Shown here: one piece after another, positions 57,625 through 64,000 of the stretch | Layout of the letters: every line of letters starts with the position of its first letter | Numbering within the stretch: the stretch's first letter is position 1 | Source: Clostridium aciditolerans | GTDB lineage: Bacteria > Bacillota > Clostridia > Clostridiales > Clostridiaceae | Length of the DNA: 64,000 bases | Direction: 5' to 3' | NCBI RefSeq assembly: GCF_016316925.1 | Contig: NZ_JAEEGB010000005.1 | Span: 372,001 to 436,000, forward strand | The notes under the pieces: model-generated | What the model was told of the DNA's origin: nothing | Databases searched by the model: none | What the model saw: the letters and a program-made list of their open reading frames with translations, nothing else | Program-made: the position numbers and the translations under genes

Positions 57625-59022
57625 TTATAATTTTATTACTATCTTTGTTCCTTCCGAAACCTTACTAAATATCTCTATTTCTCCATTATGAACTTCTATA
57701 ATCTCTTTGCTTATAGCCATTCCAAGACCTGAACCCTTATGACTTTCACCTGTGTTTGTAGCTCTATAATATCTATGAAATAGAGATTTTAAATCTTCTT
57801 CCTTAATTCCATTTCCATTATCCTTAATTTCTATTATAACACTATTGTTTTTACTTATATTTATATCCACTACTGTATCCTTTGGATTATGAACTATTGC
57901 ATTGAATAAAAAGTTGCATAAAGCCCTCTTTATATATTTTTTATCGCAGCATATGTATATTTCCTCAGAATCGTAATTAATATTAATATTAATATCAGAG
58001 TAAACTGGATTATTCAGAATATCAATTACTGTTTCTCGTGCAATATTAACTATATTTTCTCTTTCCAGCTTAAGTGGAATTACTTTATTTTTAAATTTAT
58101 ATATTAAGGAAAGATCATTAATCAATTCTTGAATATACTCTGTTTTATTTATAATAATTTCTCCATATCTTTTAACATCTTTATCTTCTAAATGATAATC
58201 ATCACTTAGTAAAAGTTGAGCGTATCCATTAACTGATGCCAAGGGAGTTTTCAAATCATGAGCAATATTTGCAATCCACTCTTCCTTTAGCTTATCAATG
58301 CTTTTTCTTTCCTCCTCATTTTCTTCTAATTTCTTAGCCAATTTATTAATATTTTCATTTACCTCAGTATAAACTCCTATTTTTTTGATACTTTTAATCT
58401 TAAATTTCCCCTGTGATAAGATCTTAATATTGTCTATAATATCTACTATAGGTGTTGCAAGCTTTCTGCTAAATAAATACCCCATTAATATTGTCAAAGC
58501 AAAAGTTAAAATTATTAGTGAAAAATAAAACTTTATATTTTCTTCGCTAAAGACCAGTACACGCTGTGATATTTTTTCTATTGGAAATCCTAATATCATG
58601 CTGTATTTTTGTCCACTCTTATTAAATACCACTGTATGTATAGTAGAAGGTTTTGGCATTTTCCATCCATTAACAGTATAATCCACAAGTTCTCCCGCTA
58701 AATACTCTGTTGGTATCTCTTTGGGTTTGTTTACATTGTAAACCTCTCTATTAGAACTATCTAGAACTTGAAGCCAAATATTATTTTCTGTTAATACTTT
58801 TATATCACCTTCATTTAAATTAAAACTCTCAGGTCCATTTATTAATTTGTCTCTATACTTTTGTGAAAACTCAGTTGTACTAAATGTAAAATTATAAAAG
58901 TTCTTTGAAAAAGCCATCCCCTTATGAACACTCAGTATATTCACGGCAAAAAACACAAATTGTATTAAAAATAAAATAATTACATTCCAAAATAAAAATT
59001 GCATTGTCAATTTTCTTTTCAT
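57625..59022 (-). CDS. sensor histidine kinase of an ABC-transporter-linked two-component system
   Basis: This 465-residue kinase has two membrane helices (about 12-34 and 163-187) around a ~125-residue extracellular domain, a HAMP region, the phosphoacceptor site WIANIAHDLKTPLASVNGYA and a HATPase domain (NFLFNAIVHNPKDT, DNGNGIKEEDLKSLFHRYYR, GSGLGMAISKEII). The RR stop and this start are adjacent (TAG then TATG). The ATG at 59022 is preferred to a TTG at 59031. Together with the downstream-named RR and the LanEG/F-like transporter it looks like a peptide-antibiotic sensing and detoxification unit. Confidence 0.9.
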   Translation of the reverse strand: MKRKLTMQFLFWNVIILFLIQFVFFAVNILSVHKGMAFSKNFYNFTFSTTEFSQKYRDKLINGPESFNLNEGDIKVLTENNIWLQVLDSSNREVYNVNKPKEIPTEYLAGELVDYTVNGWKMPKPSTIHTVVFNKSGQKYSMILGFPIEKISQRVLVFSEENIKFYFSLIILTFALTILMGYLFSRKLATPIVDIIDNIKILSQGKFKIKSIKKIGVYTEVNENINKLAKKLEENEEERKSIDKLKEEWIANIAHDLKTPLASVNGYAQLLLSDDYHLEDKDVKRYGEIIINKTEYIQELINDLSLIYKFKNKVIPLKLERENIVNIARETVIDILNNPVYSDINININYDSEEIYICCDKKYIKRALCNFLFNAIVHNPKDTVVDINISKNNSVIIEIKDNGNGIKEEDLKSLFHRYYRATNTGESHKGSGLGMAISKEIIEVHNGEIEIFSKVSEGTKIVIKL

Positions 59023-59023
59023 A

Positions 59024-59737
59024 CTATTCAACCACCAACTTATACCCTAACCCTTTTAAAGTCCTTATATATTCTGGATTACTCGGGTCTTTCTCAATCT
59101 TTTCTCTTAGATGTCTTATATGCACCATTATGGTATTATCATAGCCATCATAATCAAACCCCCATACATTAGTGCATAAACTATTTTTGCTAAAAATTTT
59201 ATTTGGATTTTTAGCTAAAAATAATAATAGTTGATATTCCTTGGCTGTTAAGGTTATTATCTCTTTCCCCTTTAGTACTTCTCCATTTTCTTCATTTATA
59301 GTAATATTTCCAAACTGCAATTTTTTCTTTTTCACTTCTATAGGTACATAGTTATTTCTTCTTAATTGTGCTTTTATCCTTAAAACAACTTCTTTTATAT
59401 TAAAGGGTTTAGTAACATAGTCATCACCACCAGCTTCTAATCCGTTAAGCTTATCCTCATCTTCTCCTTTTGCTGTCAGAAATATTATAGGACAAAAAGA
59501 AAACTTTCTTATTTTATCACACACTATATAACCTTCAATGTCTGGCAAATTAACGTCAAGAACTATTAAATCTGGCTCTATTTCCTTTGCAGTTAATATA
59601 CCATCTATTCCTGTAGCAGCTCTATAGATGTTATTAAACCCCTCTCTCCTTAAAACTTCCTCTAACAAACTTAATAATTGCTCTTCATCATCTACAAGTA
59701 ATATTTTTTTATTTAACAATTCATCTTCTCTTATCAA
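59024..59737 (-). CDS. OmpR/PhoB-family response regulator
   Basis: This regulator of about 237 residues has a receiver domain (KILLVDDEEQLLSLLEEVL, phosphoacceptor LIVLDVNLPD, lysine in DDYVTKPFNIKEV) and a winged helix (LTAKEYQLLLFLAKNPNKIF, YDNTIMVHIRHLREKIEKD, IRTLKGLGYKLVVE). The start is uncertain: a TTG at 59737 lies eight bases after GAGG, a GTG at 59746 is also in frame. It is transcribed just before the kinase gene and after two permease genes. Its probable target is the operon promoter near 62385. Confidence 0.9.
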   Translation of the reverse strand: MIREDELLNKKILLVDDEEQLLSLLEEVLRREGFNNIYRAATGIDGILTAKEIEPDLIVLDVNLPDIEGYIVCDKIRKFSFCPIIFLTAKGEDEDKLNGLEAGGDDYVTKPFNIKEVVLRIKAQLRRNNYVPIEVKKKKLQFGNITINEENGEVLKGKEIITLTAKEYQLLLFLAKNPNKIFSKNSLCTNVWGFDYDGYDNTIMVHIRHLREKIEKDPSNPEYIRTLKGLGYKLVVE

Positions 59738-59788
59738 AATAGACACCTCGCTATCAGCCAGTTTTTCTACATTATACCATATATAAAC

Positions 59789-60508
59789 TTATATAATATC
59801 CCTTCTCCTAAAGTCATACATATCTAAGAAAAAAATAGATATAAATATAAAGGCACTTATAATAAGAATAGGCAATACTTCTGTTACTATACTAAGACCA
59901 CCTTGTATTAAGGCTAAAGGATAAGCCCATGGAGCATATTTCCAATAGCTTGATTGAACTATTAACATTGATGAAAGAATAAATACCATTCCCACTCCTA
60001 GAGATAAAACAAATGAGTTAGATCTATTTGATAAAAAGAATAATATTGCTATAAAAGGTTGTAGAGCTATGAAGATAAATATTATGCTTAAAAACATTTC
60101 TACTGGAATAATTCCCTTAGCTCCAAGCAAATATGCCGTTATTGTATACTCTACTAAATATGCGGCTAAAGTTGCTGCTAAAACTAAGAGTACCACTAAA
60201 TATTTTGTTAAATATATTTTTTCTCTTTTAACAGGCATAACTAAAAGCTGCTTCCAACCATTATTTAAGTTTTCTATCCTGCTCATCATTATTACCACGT
60301 ACATTATTAGAATAGGTAAAATCGCTCCTACAAATATAGTGTCAGAACCTACTGCTAACCCCTCCCAAGGAGTAACTTGCGGTGTCTTTACCTTTATAAA
60401 GCTGTAGAATTTTATACCTAATAAAAGAACCAATGCTGGTGCCAAAATTGCCATTTGAAAAATCGAGAGCCTCTTTAACTTTAATAACTCACCTTTTAAT
60501 AATTCCAT
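59789..60508 (-). CDS. ABC transporter permease (lantibiotic immunity LanG/LanE type), second subunit
   Basis: This 239-residue protein has six membrane segments and the ABC-2 layout of the bacteriocin-immunity permeases: MELLKGELLKLKRLSIFQMA, an extracellular loop, IENLNNGWKQLLVMPVKREK (the conserved loop contacting the ATPase) and KYAPWAYPLALI before the last segment. It works with the ATPase encoded at 61261 and the other permease. It starts with an ATG at 60508 preceded by AGGAGGGCAGTA. Its closest structural theme is export of peptide antibiotics out of the membrane, but the substrate is not known. Confidence 0.87.
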   Translation of the reverse strand: MELLKGELLKLKRLSIFQMAILAPALVLLLGIKFYSFIKVKTPQVTPWEGLAVGSDTIFVGAILPILIMYVVIMMSRIENLNNGWKQLLVMPVKREKIYLTKYLVVLLVLAATLAAYLVEYTITAYLLGAKGIIPVEMFLSIIFIFIALQPFIAILFFLSNRSNSFVLSLGVGMVFILSSMLIVQSSYWKYAPWAYPLALIQGGLSIVTEVLPILIISAFIFISIFFLDMYDFRRRDII

Positions 60509-60520
60509 ACTGCCCTCCTA

Positions 60521-61267
60521 TCAATAACTTTCTTTTTTATTAAAATATATCAATGTACTCAATAGTCCTATAATAATCAAAACTACTGACATTATAATTT
60601 GCAGTCTTAAGTTTGTTGGCGCTAATCCATCTGAAAAAGATGAGAAGGAATAAGGGTTATATTTGCTTAAAGTTTCTCCTCTATAAAATACCTGAGAAGA
60701 AACAATGGATAAAATAGCAGCTATCCATATTGATTTTAAGGTATTTTTATTTTTTATTGTAATAAATAAATGTATTGTCATTACTGATGCCACTGATATA
60801 AGCTGTATAAAAAACATTTTTACAAAATACATTCCATCAATAGCTTCTGGAAAATCCATGATTTTTCCTACTAGGATTAATGATAAGATATTTACAAGCA
60901 GCATAATTGTCATAAAACTTAAGCTTGCTATGAATTTTGATATGACAACTTTTTCCCTTGAAACAGGATGAGCTAAAGACAGTGTCCATCCATTATTTTT
61001 ATATTCATTGTCAAACAAAGAAGAAATTATTATGGCTCCAAACAAAGGCAAATATTCCTTAAAGAAAACCATCTTTTGTTCTAACAATAGCATTTGCCAG
61101 GATGTAATGCCTTTTTGTACTGCAAGTGGGTAAAGATAACTTTCATACCTTATACCAAAATCAATTAGCAATAACATTGAAGTAAATACTGGTATAGCTA
61201 TAATCATAAAAATTAGCATACTTCTCTTTTGTTTATATACATCATTGATTATTAATTCCCCTAACAT
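60521..61267 (-). CDS. ABC transporter permease (lantibiotic immunity LanE/LanG type), first subunit
   Basis: This 248-residue permease has six membrane segments. MLGELIINDVYKQKRSMLIF opens the protein and the conserved coupling loop is FDNEYKNNGWTLSLAHPVSR, the counterpart of the matching loop in its partner. The last helix is VVLIIIGLLSTLIYF. The ATG at 61267 overlaps the ATPase stop codon by seven bases, so the two are co-translated. Together with the 59789 gene product it would form a heterodimeric channel. Confidence 0.87.
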   Translation of the reverse strand: MLGELIINDVYKQKRSMLIFMIIAIPVFTSMLLLIDFGIRYESYLYPLAVQKGITSWQMLLLEQKMVFFKEYLPLFGAIIISSLFDNEYKNNGWTLSLAHPVSREKVVISKFIASLSFMTIMLLVNILSLILVGKIMDFPEAIDGMYFVKMFFIQLISVASVMTIHLFITIKNKNTLKSIWIAAILSIVSSQVFYRGETLSKYNPYSFSSFSDGLAPTNLRLQIIMSVVLIIIGLLSTLIYFNKKESY

Positions 61268-62172
61268 ACCTCTTCCTCCATTGTTAATGATAAAAATATA
61301 TCCTCTAAGGACTTTTTATCTTCTGATAAGTAATTAACCTCAACTCCTGATAATACAAGTTCTTTACACAACTTTGATGCTGATAAGCCTTCGGCAGCAA
61401 CACATAACTTACCTTTTTCTTCTTTTACTCTATATCCTCTCTTACGAAGCAGTTCTAAGGTACCTAGTCTATTTGAAACTCCTACAAGTATTTTTGAATT
61501 GTTGTTTCCTCTTAAGCTTTCTATAGTGCCTTGATATAAAAGCTCACCCTTTTTAATTATTCCAACCTCATCTGACATCAGCTCTATTTCACTTAAAATA
61601 TGGCTTGATACTATTACTGTAATACCTTTTTTCCTCGGCAATGATTTAATCAGCTCTCTAATCTCTTGAATACCAGCAGGATCTAATCCATTAGTTGGTT
61701 CATCTAAGATTATTAATTTGGGATCTCCCATTAAAGCCTGTGCTATACCTAATCTCTGCTTCATACCTAAGGAAAATTCTTTTACCTTCTTATCCTTAAC
61801 TTCAGATAACCCTACAAAGTCTAGTACTCTATCAATCTCTAACTTATTAAGCTTTAAAACCTTTCTAGTTATTTCTAGATTTTCATAAGCAGTTAAATGC
61901 CCATAATATGAAGGAGATTCAACTAAAGCACCAACATTTTTCAATATTTCCTCTCTCTGATCCTCTATGCTTTTGCCAAAAACCTTTACCTCACCAGAAG
62001 TTGGTTTAATTAATCCTAATAACATTCTTATAGTAGTAGATTTACCTGCTCCATTTGGTCCTAAAAATCCATAAATACTTCCTGCTTTAACCTTTAAGTC
62101 TATATTCTTTACTGCTTTAAAATCCTTAAAAATTTTTGCTAATTTCTTAGTTTCTACAATATAATTATCCAT
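61261..62172 (-). CDS. ABC transporter ATP-binding protein (bacitracin/lantibiotic-type)
   Basis: This 303-residue ATPase has Walker A GPNGAGKST near residue 39, the signature FSLGMKQRLGIAQAL near 133, Walker B LIILDEPTNGLDPAGIQ and a conserved IVSSHILSEIE switch. A C-terminal extension of about 80 residues is usual for the BcrA/LanF subfamily. The ATG at 62172 is the first start in the frame. It drives the two permeases encoded downstream, and the two-component genes at the end of the operon probably induce it when a peptide antibiotic is present. Confidence 0.93.
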   Translation of the reverse strand: MDNYIVETKKLAKIFKDFKAVKNIDLKVKAGSIYGFLGPNGAGKSTTIRMLLGLIKPTSGEVKVFGKSIEDQREEILKNVGALVESPSYYGHLTAYENLEITRKVLKLNKLEIDRVLDFVGLSEVKDKKVKEFSLGMKQRLGIAQALMGDPKLIILDEPTNGLDPAGIQEIRELIKSLPRKKGITVIVSSHILSEIELMSDEVGIIKKGELLYQGTIESLRGNNNSKILVGVSNRLGTLELLRKRGYRVKEEKGKLCVAAEGLSASKLCKELVLSGVEVNYLSEDKKSLEDIFLSLTMEEEVC

Positions 62173-62194
62173 AATGTTCTACCTCTCACTCTTA

Positions 62195-62368
62195 TTATTT
62201 AGCTTTTGCTTCCTTAGCGTTAAATTCACTTGAAGCAAAATATAAAATATACATTAATACCCCTGATCTATATAAACCATCTAAATTAATTCCTGTAAAT
62301 CTACCTATTGTAGATATTGCTGTACCCATTAATATTACTATTATTAAAGCTTTAAATAATTTTTTCAT
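62195..62368 (-). CDS. small membrane protein at the head of the ABC operon (57 aa)
   Basis: The ATG at 62368, eight bases after GAGGAG, opens a 57-residue frame. The product has a hydrophobic N-terminal helix (LFKALIIVILMGTAISTIG), a short polar stretch, a second hydrophobic segment (VLMYILYFASS) and a charged tail. It ends 23 bases before the ATPase gene and is the first gene of the transcript. I do not recognise a family. Small membrane proteins of this kind can be accessory immunity peptides or regulators of the transporter. Confidence 0.6.
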   Translation of the reverse strand: MKKLFKALIIVILMGTAISTIGRFTGINLDGLYRSGVLMYILYFASSEFNAKEAKAK

Positions 62369-62384
62369 TTTCATTTCTCCTCTC

Positions 62385-62419
62385 AACTACCTTATGTATT
62401 TATAATAACTAAGGTAGTT
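62385..62419. promoter_or_regulatory. inverted repeat upstream of the ABC/two-component operon
   Basis: AACTACCTTA (62385-62394) and TAAGGTAGTT (62410-62419) are exact inverted copies with a 15-base spacer. They lie 17 bases upstream of the small membrane-protein gene, in the promoter/5' leader region. This is a candidate binding site for the response regulator encoded in the operon. Confidence 0.55.
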
Positions 62420-62562
62420 TAAGTTATTATTCAGCCAACCTTAATTCTAGCTTAATTTTATATATATCCTTGTAGTATAAAAACACTATTATGTATATTA
62501 ATTATAAAAATGTTATAATTAATATTATTTTTAAAAAATAATATAACGTGGGGGTAATACCA

Positions 62563-63549
62563 ATGTACAAAATTTATAAAATTGATCCTATTAATTTGAC
62601 AGATAAGGAAGCTGGAAATCTATATTTAATCAATAAGAATATAGTAAAAAAGTACAACCTCTTAGGTCTGTTTAAGGATATTAATAGTTATAAAGATTTA
62701 TTTTTATCAACCTTTAATGAAATTGATAACGAGTTATTTGTACTTAAAAAAGATTCTTTAATATGTGGAATATTGAATTGCATTAAATCTGCTGATTGGA
62801 GTGGAAAAGAACAATATAAATTAAGTGTATCTTTATGTGATTCAATAATTGATGAATCTATGCTTAAATCTATAGATGAATTAGTTCAAGAAAAGCTAAA
62901 TAGACATGGCGAACTTGCAGTAGTTACATATAATAACGAATTGGAAAAACTAGTAAAAAAACATACTAGCAAGGTAAACTTAAAGGCTAACTACTATACT
63001 TTGAAAAAAGAAGACATAGATATAGACCTAATTAATAAATCTATAAAAGAATTTGAAGCAAGAAATGCCGATCTTTCTATTAAATATACTAATATTATTT
63101 CAGATGAGCATATTCAGCAATACTGTGATTTATTTATGGAAACTATGGAAGATATGACAGATGTAAATGAGGATGGTTATGTACCATTTGTTATAACTCC
63201 TGAAAAACAAAGACAAATCAATAGTTCTAATAAAGAAAATAATATTACTCATCATTGTTATATGATTTTTAACTCAAACAATGAAATGATCGCTAAATCA
63301 AATGTACGTGTAAGCAATAACAACCCCCGTTTCCCTTATCAATTTATGATTGGAGTTAAAAGGCAATATAGAGGCAGAAGTTTAGGAAAATGGCTTTATG
63401 CATCTATGTATAAAAGATTATTTGAAAGTGTTGATTTTGAAAAAGTACTTGTATGTCATCATCCTGAAAATAAACCAGCTATCAATATTAGCGAATGGAT
63501 TGGATATAAATTCAACTATTTAGAGACTATACATATTTTATATAAATAA
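62563..63549 (+). CDS. GNAT family N-acetyltransferase
   Basis: This 328-residue protein has an uncertain N-terminal half and a C-terminal GNAT acetyltransferase domain (about 240-325). The core is FMIGVKRQYRGRSLGKWLYA (acetyl-CoA pyrophosphate loop RQYRGRSLGKWL), and HHPENKPAINISEWIGYKFN is motif B. The N-terminal half looks like a divergent second acetyltransferase domain (ELFVLKKDSLICGILNCI). The ATG at 62563, after GGGGGTAATACC, is preferred to the GTG at 62548. It is divergent from the ABC operon and monocistronic. The acceptor substrate cannot be inferred. Confidence 0.85.
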   Translation: MYKIYKIDPINLTDKEAGNLYLINKNIVKKYNLLGLFKDINSYKDLFLSTFNEIDNELFVLKKDSLICGILNCIKSADWSGKEQYKLSVSLCDSIIDESMLKSIDELVQEKLNRHGELAVVTYNNELEKLVKKHTSKVNLKANYYTLKKEDIDIDLINKSIKEFEARNADLSIKYTNIISDEHIQQYCDLFMETMEDMTDVNEDGYVPFVITPEKQRQINSSNKENNITHHCYMIFNSNNEMIAKSNVRVSNNNPRFPYQFMIGVKRQYRGRSLGKWLYASMYKRLFESVDFEKVLVCHHPENKPAINISEWIGYKFNYLETIHILYK

Positions 63550-63580
63550 AACTATGAAAGTACACAATCATGAAAAAGCT

Positions 63581-63620
63581 TAAAAGCCAATGCTTAATAA
63601 TACTAAGCATTGGCTTAAAA
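63581..63620. terminator. terminator between the GNAT gene and the serine-hydrolase gene
   Basis: AAGCCAATGCTTA / TAAGCATTGGCTT is a perfect 13-bp stem with a seven-base loop. No long T run follows on the plus strand. The stretch up to 63703 holds nothing else. Confidence 0.7.
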
Positions 63621-63703
63621 TTTCAAGCAGACATAACCTCGCTCTCAAAGTAAATAGTGACCCGATATTTATTTAATAACTTTTCTCTTCTACAATTTTT
63701 AAA

Positions 63704-64000
63704 TTATAATTTATCAACTATTGTACTCCATGTTAATTCTAAAACTCCTGTCATATTTGATTGCTCATTTGAAACATACGTAATAACTGCATTTTTCTCT
63801 GGCAATATTACTACATATTGTCCATACAATCCATCCATTCGATAGGAATTAGGATATGAATTCATCCATATTTGATAACCATATCCTTGTTTATGATCCA
63901 TGGTTGCAAAATACTCATTGAATTTAGATGTATCAATTTGGGATTTAGTAGCCTGTTCAATATAAGCCTCCGGTATAAGCTGTTTTTCATTCCATAGGCC
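63704..64000 (-). CDS. serine hydrolase (beta-lactamase family), C-terminal part
   Basis: The frame enters from the right edge with no start inside the window and ends at 63704. The visible 98 residues read GLWNEKQLIPEAYIEQATKS, then a GYGYQIWMN block, GLYGQYVVILPEKNAVITYV and a final TWSTIVDKL. This matches the C-terminal part of class C beta-lactamase-type serine hydrolases, where the G-x-G motif near the active site (here DGLYGQY) replaces KTG-like sequences. The catalytic SxxK lies outside. Substrate unknown: penicillin, D-amino acid peptide or ester. Confidence 0.8.
   Translation of the reverse strand, partial: GLWNEKQLIPEAYIEQATKSQIDTSKFNEYFATMDHKQGYGYQIWMNSYPNSYRMDGLYGQYVVILPEKNAVITYVSNEQSNMTGVLELTWSTIVDKL

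Noticed and set aside
1-64000. rRNA or tRNA genes, prophage or intact insertion sequence
   Set aside because: No conserved rRNA segments, T-arm/acceptor patterns, transposase or phage structural genes were recognised on either strand.

Overview
The window reads as chromosomal DNA of an anaerobic, endospore-forming Clostridium-type Firmicute. The DNA is strongly AT-rich, start sites carry AGGAGG ribosome binding sites, there are two T-box leaders, and the gene set is typical of the group: GerA-type germinant receptor, YIEGIA sporulation pair, 2-enoate reductase, VanW protein and KimA-like potassium importer. No rRNA, tRNA, CRISPR array, prophage or intact insertion sequence was seen. The left edge cuts a LytR-CpsA-Psr gene and the right edge cuts a serine-hydrolase gene.

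Layout. 1-9 kb: a partial LCP gene, a DarA-type c-di-AMP receptor and a SagB-like nitroreductase on the minus strand, then a spore germination locus on the plus strand with order A-B-C-B'-C' (the B-C pair is duplicated), closed by a second DarA paralogue. 9-12 kb: a flavin-reductase-like protein, YIEGIA with its small capping partner, and an ArAE/FUSC-type membrane protein. 12-18 kb: a three-subunit molybdenum hydroxylase operon and a 2-enoate reductase with a divergent TetR regulator. 19-24 kb: a polar amino-acid (probably cystine) ABC transporter behind a T-box with a Cys specifier, then an Lrp/AsnC regulator with an EamA exporter. 24-34 kb: an HMA-SafE-cupredoxin fusion, cyclopropane synthase, VanW protein, the copper operon csoR-copA-copZ and a two-component system. 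35-44 kb: hemolysin III, an AraC regulator, a degenerate Mur-ligase-like protein, a degenerate L,D-transpeptidase-like secreted protein, a DEAD-box helicase, carbonic anhydrase, a transglutaminase-like protein, a PIN protein and a frameshifted coiled-coil gene. 44-51 kb: tyrS with its Tyr T-box, an orphan MASE3 histidine kinase and KimA. 51-57 kb: a LacI-controlled alpha-glucoside PTS operon. 57-62 kb: a two-component system with a lantibiotic-immunity-like ABC transporter and a small membrane protein. 62-64 kb: a GNAT enzyme and the cut serine hydrolase.

The least explained material is a dispersed structured repeat (R1). It has four copies here: three inside the germination locus and one upstream of tyrS. 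Its first hairpin keeps a TAAAT loop while the stem changes in a compensatory way, and it places an AGGAGG in front of both gerB genes. A second repeat family (R2) lies inside the leader of the cystine transporter and beside the R1 copy near tyrS. Other points of interest are GerC-like proteins without the lipobox cysteine, two CRP-type palindromes in front of unrelated flavoenzymes, a c-di-AMP theme (two DarA paralogues and KimA), and two apparent pseudoenzymes. All functions are read from sequence and family knowledge; nothing was searched or computed beyond reading.
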